Of a stretch of DNA of 64,000 nucleotides, positions 61,773 to 64,000 are shown in pieces (the stretch's first letter is position 1; every line of letters begins with the position of its first letter). Location: positions 124,001-188,000 of the forward strand of contig JAQWRY010000086.1 in assembly GCA_029243485.1 (NCBI GenBank), written 5' to 3'. The DNA comes from Candidatus Binatia bacterium (GTDB taxonomy: Bacteria; Desulfobacterota; Binatia; UBA12015). A program made the translations under genes and the position numbers. The notes under the pieces were generated by a model. The model worked only from the letters and a program-made list of their open reading frames with translations, did not search any database and was not told the origin of the DNA.

Positions 61773-62063
61773 GTGAGCACCATCGCATTCATCTTCTTGG
61801 GAATCTGCGGCACGGCCAGCCTGATGGCGGCCGTCTGGATCGTGGCGTACCGCGTCGGCTTCGACGAGGGGCGTCTGACGATCCCGCTCCGGATGATTTC
61901 CGCTCTAGCCGAGCACCGCGTAACGTGTCTCGAGGAAGATCCCGCCCGAACCGCACGGGACTTGTCCCAACATCTGGGGCTTCCCGAGGACGAAGCGCGA
62001 CGGCTGACCGATCGTGCCGAGCAGGCCGGAGCGATGCCCTCGAGCACCCTGCGCTCGGCCTGA
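61773..62063 (+). CDS. Small single-span membrane protein, unknown
   Basis: About 96 residues from GTG 61773. One span (IAFIFLGICGTASLMAAVWIVAYRVGF) is followed by a soluble tail with helices (TIPLRMISALAEHRVTCLEEDPARTARDLSQHLGLPEDEARRLTDRAEQAGAM). The tail resembles a small winged-helix/MarR-like stretch. Divergent from the ECF sigma gene over a 260-base gap. The function is unknown. Confidence 0.5.
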   Translation: MSTIAFIFLGICGTASLMAAVWIVAYRVGFDEGRLTIPLRMISALAEHRVTCLEEDPARTARDLSQHLGLPEDEARRLTDRAEQAGAMPSSTLRSA

Positions 62064-62148
62064 GCGCCGACCTCGCCCCGAGCCGTTCCGAAACGGAACA
62101 GTCCGGGCCCGCTTGAGGTTCAAGCCCGACCGGCCGAGAAACAGAGCC

Positions 62149-63294
62149 GTGAAGAAGAACAGGACCTCCCCCCAGACCACCCGTCGCAAGCGATCCCGGC
62201 CCGCGAAGAACGCCCCGGAGCCGCCCCCAGGCGACTTCGATGAGCCGAGCCCACCGCGACGAGGAGAGGTCCCCGTCGGGATGGATGCCGAAGGGCCCGC
62301 GAGGACGCGGCGTGCCGATGAGCCGCGATCCCGTGAGGACATTGTCCAAGACATCGCAACCGACATCGCCGAGACCGCCCAGAAACTCGTGACGGATCGC
62401 ACCAGCGTCGCCGACATGAAGCTGATCCACTCGTCTCTGAAGGAATTGCGAAGAGCCTTCCGCGTATTCTCGCATTACGAGGGGATGCGAAAGGTCTCGA
62501 CGTTCGGTTCGGCCCGCACCCCTCCCGGGTCACCCCAGTACGAGCAAGCCCGCGAGTTCTCACGCCGGATCGCGGACGCCGGCTTCATGGTGATCACCGG
62601 CGCCGGCCCCGGAATCATGCGAGCGTGCAACGAAGGGCCGGGGCGCGACCGCAGCTTCGGGATCAACATCCGGCTCCCGTTTGAGCAGTCGGCGAACGAC
62701 ATCATCGACAATGATCCCAAGCTCATCACCTTCAAGTACTTCTTCACGCGCAAACTGATGTTCGTGAAGGAAGCGGACGCGATCGCGCTCTTCCCGGGCG
62801 GCTTCGGCACGCACGACGAGGGATTCGAATCGCTGACGCTGCTTCAGACCGGCAAAGCGAGGCCGCTTCCGGTCGTCTTCATCGATGCGCCGGGCGGTAC
62901 GTACTGGAAGACCTGGAAGCGTTACATCGAACGACACCTCCTGAAGGAGGGGCTGATCTCGAAAGCCGACATGCGCCTGTTCCTCGTGACCGACGACCTC
63001 GATGTCGCGATCGAAGAGATCGAACACTTCTATAGCCGCTACCACTCCTCGCGCTTCGTCGGAGATCGATTGGTACTTCGGCTCACCAGCCCACTCTCGA
63101 GGGAAACCATCGCCGATCTGAACGACGAGTACGGCGACATTCTCGCGCACGGAAAGATCCACCAGACGAATGCGCTGCCCGAGGAAGCCGCAGAACGCGA
63201 GCTCGCAGAACTACCGCGACTCGTCTTTCATTCGGCGAGGCGACACTTCGGCAGGCTCCGGATGCTGATCGACGACGTGAACGACGCTGACTAG
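62149..63294 (+). CDS. LOG-family (lysine decarboxylase-like Rossmann) protein
   Basis: A 381-residue protein from GTG 62149. The first ~75 residues are basic, proline-rich and disordered. The LOG/Rossmann domain shows RKVSTFGSARTPPGSPQYEQAREFSRRIADAGFMVITGAGPGIMRACNEG and the motif PGGFGTHDE, which in the family coordinates nucleotide phosphate in nucleotide-5'-monophosphate nucleosidases (PpnN) and cytokinin-activating LOG. The C-terminal ~80 residues are helical and mixed. A nucleotide N-glycosidase role is likely by family; the true substrate is unknown. It converges on the VOC gene after 77 bases. Confidence 0.86.
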   Translation: MKKNRTSPQTTRRKRSRPAKNAPEPPPGDFDEPSPPRRGEVPVGMDAEGPARTRRADEPRSREDIVQDIATDIAETAQKLVTDRTSVADMKLIHSSLKELRRAFRVFSHYEGMRKVSTFGSARTPPGSPQYEQAREFSRRIADAGFMVITGAGPGIMRACNEGPGRDRSFGINIRLPFEQSANDIIDNDPKLITFKYFFTRKLMFVKEADAIALFPGGFGTHDEGFESLTLLQTGKARPLPVVFIDAPGGTYWKTWKRYIERHLLKEGLISKADMRLFLVTDDLDVAIEEIEHFYSRYHSSRFVGDRLVLRLTSPLSRETIADLNDEYGDILAHGKIHQTNALPEEAAERELAELPRLVFHSARRHFGRLRMLIDDVNDAD

Positions 63295-63371
63295 GAGCCT
63301 GACCCCAGGTCGGTCGCGGCGATCCGGGCGGCGTCAGCTCGTCGTGAGCCAGCTTGGGGCAGGTTCGTAGT

Positions 63372-63767
63372 TCACTTCCGTCGACCGAGCATCCCACCGG
63401 GTACGATCAGCTCGATGATGTTGCCGTCGGGGTCGCGCACGAAGAGTTGGCCGACCTCTTCGCCGAGCCCGAACGCTTCAACCCCGCTTTCGGTCACCGC
63501 ATCGAGCGTGGCCTGGTAGTCGTCGATCTGGAAGGCCAGATGCGTCGCCGCGGGCGACAGGCTCTTCGGAGGCGTGCTTCGGTCCATCCCCGGAATCTCG
63601 CCTATCAAGTGCACCTGGACGTCGCCGAGCTGGTACCAGACTCCCGGGAAGCCGAAGTCGGGACGCTCGGTCTCCTCAAAACCGAGAACGCCTTCGTAGA
63701 ACGCGCGGGAGCGCTCCAAGTCTGTGATCTGGACGCTCACGTGATGAGCTCGCTTTACAATCGCCAT
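63372..63767 (-). CDS. VOC-superfamily (glyoxalase/bleomycin-resistance fold) protein
   Basis: A 131-residue protein from ATG 63767, with GGAG eight bases upstream. One VOC beta-alpha-beta-beta-beta module pair is visible: AHHVSVQITDLERSRAFYEGVLGFEETERPDFGFPGVWYQLGDVQVHLIG and ATHLAFQIDDYQATLDAV...GQLFVRDPDGNIIELIVPG. Likely metal ligands are the His of HHVSV, the His of THLAF and the Glu of NIIEL. The reaction cannot be told. Starts 2 bases after the stop of the gene encoded upstream on the same strand. Confidence 0.88.
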   Translation of the reverse strand: MAIVKRAHHVSVQITDLERSRAFYEGVLGFEETERPDFGFPGVWYQLGDVQVHLIGEIPGMDRSTPPKSLSPAATHLAFQIDDYQATLDAVTESGVEAFGLGEEVGQLFVRDPDGNIIELIVPGGMLGRRK

Positions 63768-63769
63768 AC

Positions 63770-64000
63770 TCAGTCTCCTGGCCCCTTCGGTGACACCTCG
63801 CCGCCCACCCACCACGCGGCGAGCCGCTCGTCCTTCTGGTCCCATGGGTAGAGCCCTTCTTGCAAGTCGGGCGGACGCTCGAACACCCGGGGCGTCTCGC
63901 CGCCGAGGCGAGACAGCGAACGAGGCGAGGCAACGATCAAACCACGACCCCCGGCGGCAAACCGCGTGACGTCCGAGACTACTCCAAGTACCGGCAGGGG
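63770..64000 (-). CDS. C-terminal fragment of an unknown protein (cut by window end)
   Basis: Minus-strand frame open from the right edge (64000) to TGA at 63770-63772, 76 residues. The product ends LPVLGVVSDVTRFAAGGRG and, after a basic stretch, EGLYPWDQKDERLAAWWVGGEVSPKGPGD. Its stop precedes the VOC start by two bases, which suggests one operon. I do not recognise the family; the N-terminal part lies beyond the window. Confidence 0.6.
   Translation of the reverse strand, partial: PLPVLGVVSDVTRFAAGGRGLIVASPRSLSRLGGETPRVFERPPDLQEGLYPWDQKDERLAAWWVGGEVSPKGPGD

Noticed and set aside
63295-63371. Terminator between the LOG-family and VOC genes (GCCTGACCCCAGG against TTGGGGCAGG)
   Set aside because: The complementarity is interrupted and the arms are about 45 bases apart, with no T-run on either side.
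1-64000. CRISPR arrays, insertion sequences, integrase or attachment sites
   Set aside because: No regularly spaced repeats, terminal inverted repeats, transposase or integrase motifs were seen by reading both strands.

Overview
The window is GC-rich chromosomal DNA of a Gram-negative bacterium. LpxA, a MltA lytic transglycosylase, lipoproteins and a FtsH/AAA+ complement all imply an outer membrane. Several features together point to a deltaproteobacterial-grade lineage (Myxococcota, Desulfobacterota or Candidatus Binatota type): a FAD-type protoporphyrinogen oxidase, the tmk-holB-ricT-metG run, a split acyl-CoA mutase, sigma-54 activators and SelA/SelB. This assignment is inference; no rRNA gene is present to prove it. 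I saw no insertion sequence, prophage, CRISPR array, tRNA or rRNA. The gene content is mostly core chromosome with lineage-specific envelope islands.

Layout. 1-515 (minus): the 5' end of lpxA coupled to yacG. 593-8001 (plus): a tightly packed hemD-hemE-hemG-tmk-holB-ricT-metG array joining late haem synthesis to dTMP synthesis, the clamp-loader delta' subunit, a PSP1/RicT protein and methionyl-tRNA synthetase. 8017-10689: fur and a small unknown gene, a tandem universal stress protein and a PhaR-like regulator. 11101-13828: a sigma-54 activator with its own candidate -24/-12 promoter, and a secreted unknown protein with a very strong terminator. 13921-19958: a secreted HEAT-repeat protein, an acyl-CoA mutase catalytic subunit lacking the B12 domain, a secreted unknown, an orphan PEP-utilising phosphohistidine protein, a membrane protein and a Nudix hydrolase. 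19968-23939 (minus): asnS-coaE-ftsH.

24004-29562 is a complete ISC iron-sulfur assembly operon (iscS-iscU-iscA-hscB-hscA-fdx) followed by an IscR-type regulator. 30472-36556 (minus) is a translationally coupled operon of a tRNA nucleotidyltransferase, a nucleoside/BMP-type ABC transporter (ATPase plus two permeases) and a GT-C glycosyltransferase. 36679-44251 (plus) is lhr-selA-selB. It is followed by a parvulin lipoprotein and a degenerate sigma-54-activator-like ATPase.

The most unusual part is 47137-54544. A VanZ-like gene and a VKOR-DsbA disulfide-forming fusion run one way. On the other strand, sharing the very start-codon bases, runs a 1146-residue protein that joins an exported beta-rich module, an ALG/PIG-M-like GT-C glycosyltransferase and a PMT-type protein O-mannosyltransferase. 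Next comes a small membrane-anchored protein that is a paralogue of the exported module, then another GT-C transferase. The two modules share a cysteine pair with identical spacing, next to a disulfide-forming enzyme. This looks like a dedicated extracytoplasmic glycosylation system. 54546-61512 (minus) is an envelope-stress-like unit: an ECF sigma factor, its zinc-finger anti-sigma fused to an AsmA-like domain, MltA, a FecR/WG-rich protein with a 390-residue Arg/Ser/Gly tail behind a 16-G tract, and a lipoprotein. The window ends with a small membrane protein, a LOG-family protein, a VOC protein and a cut gene.
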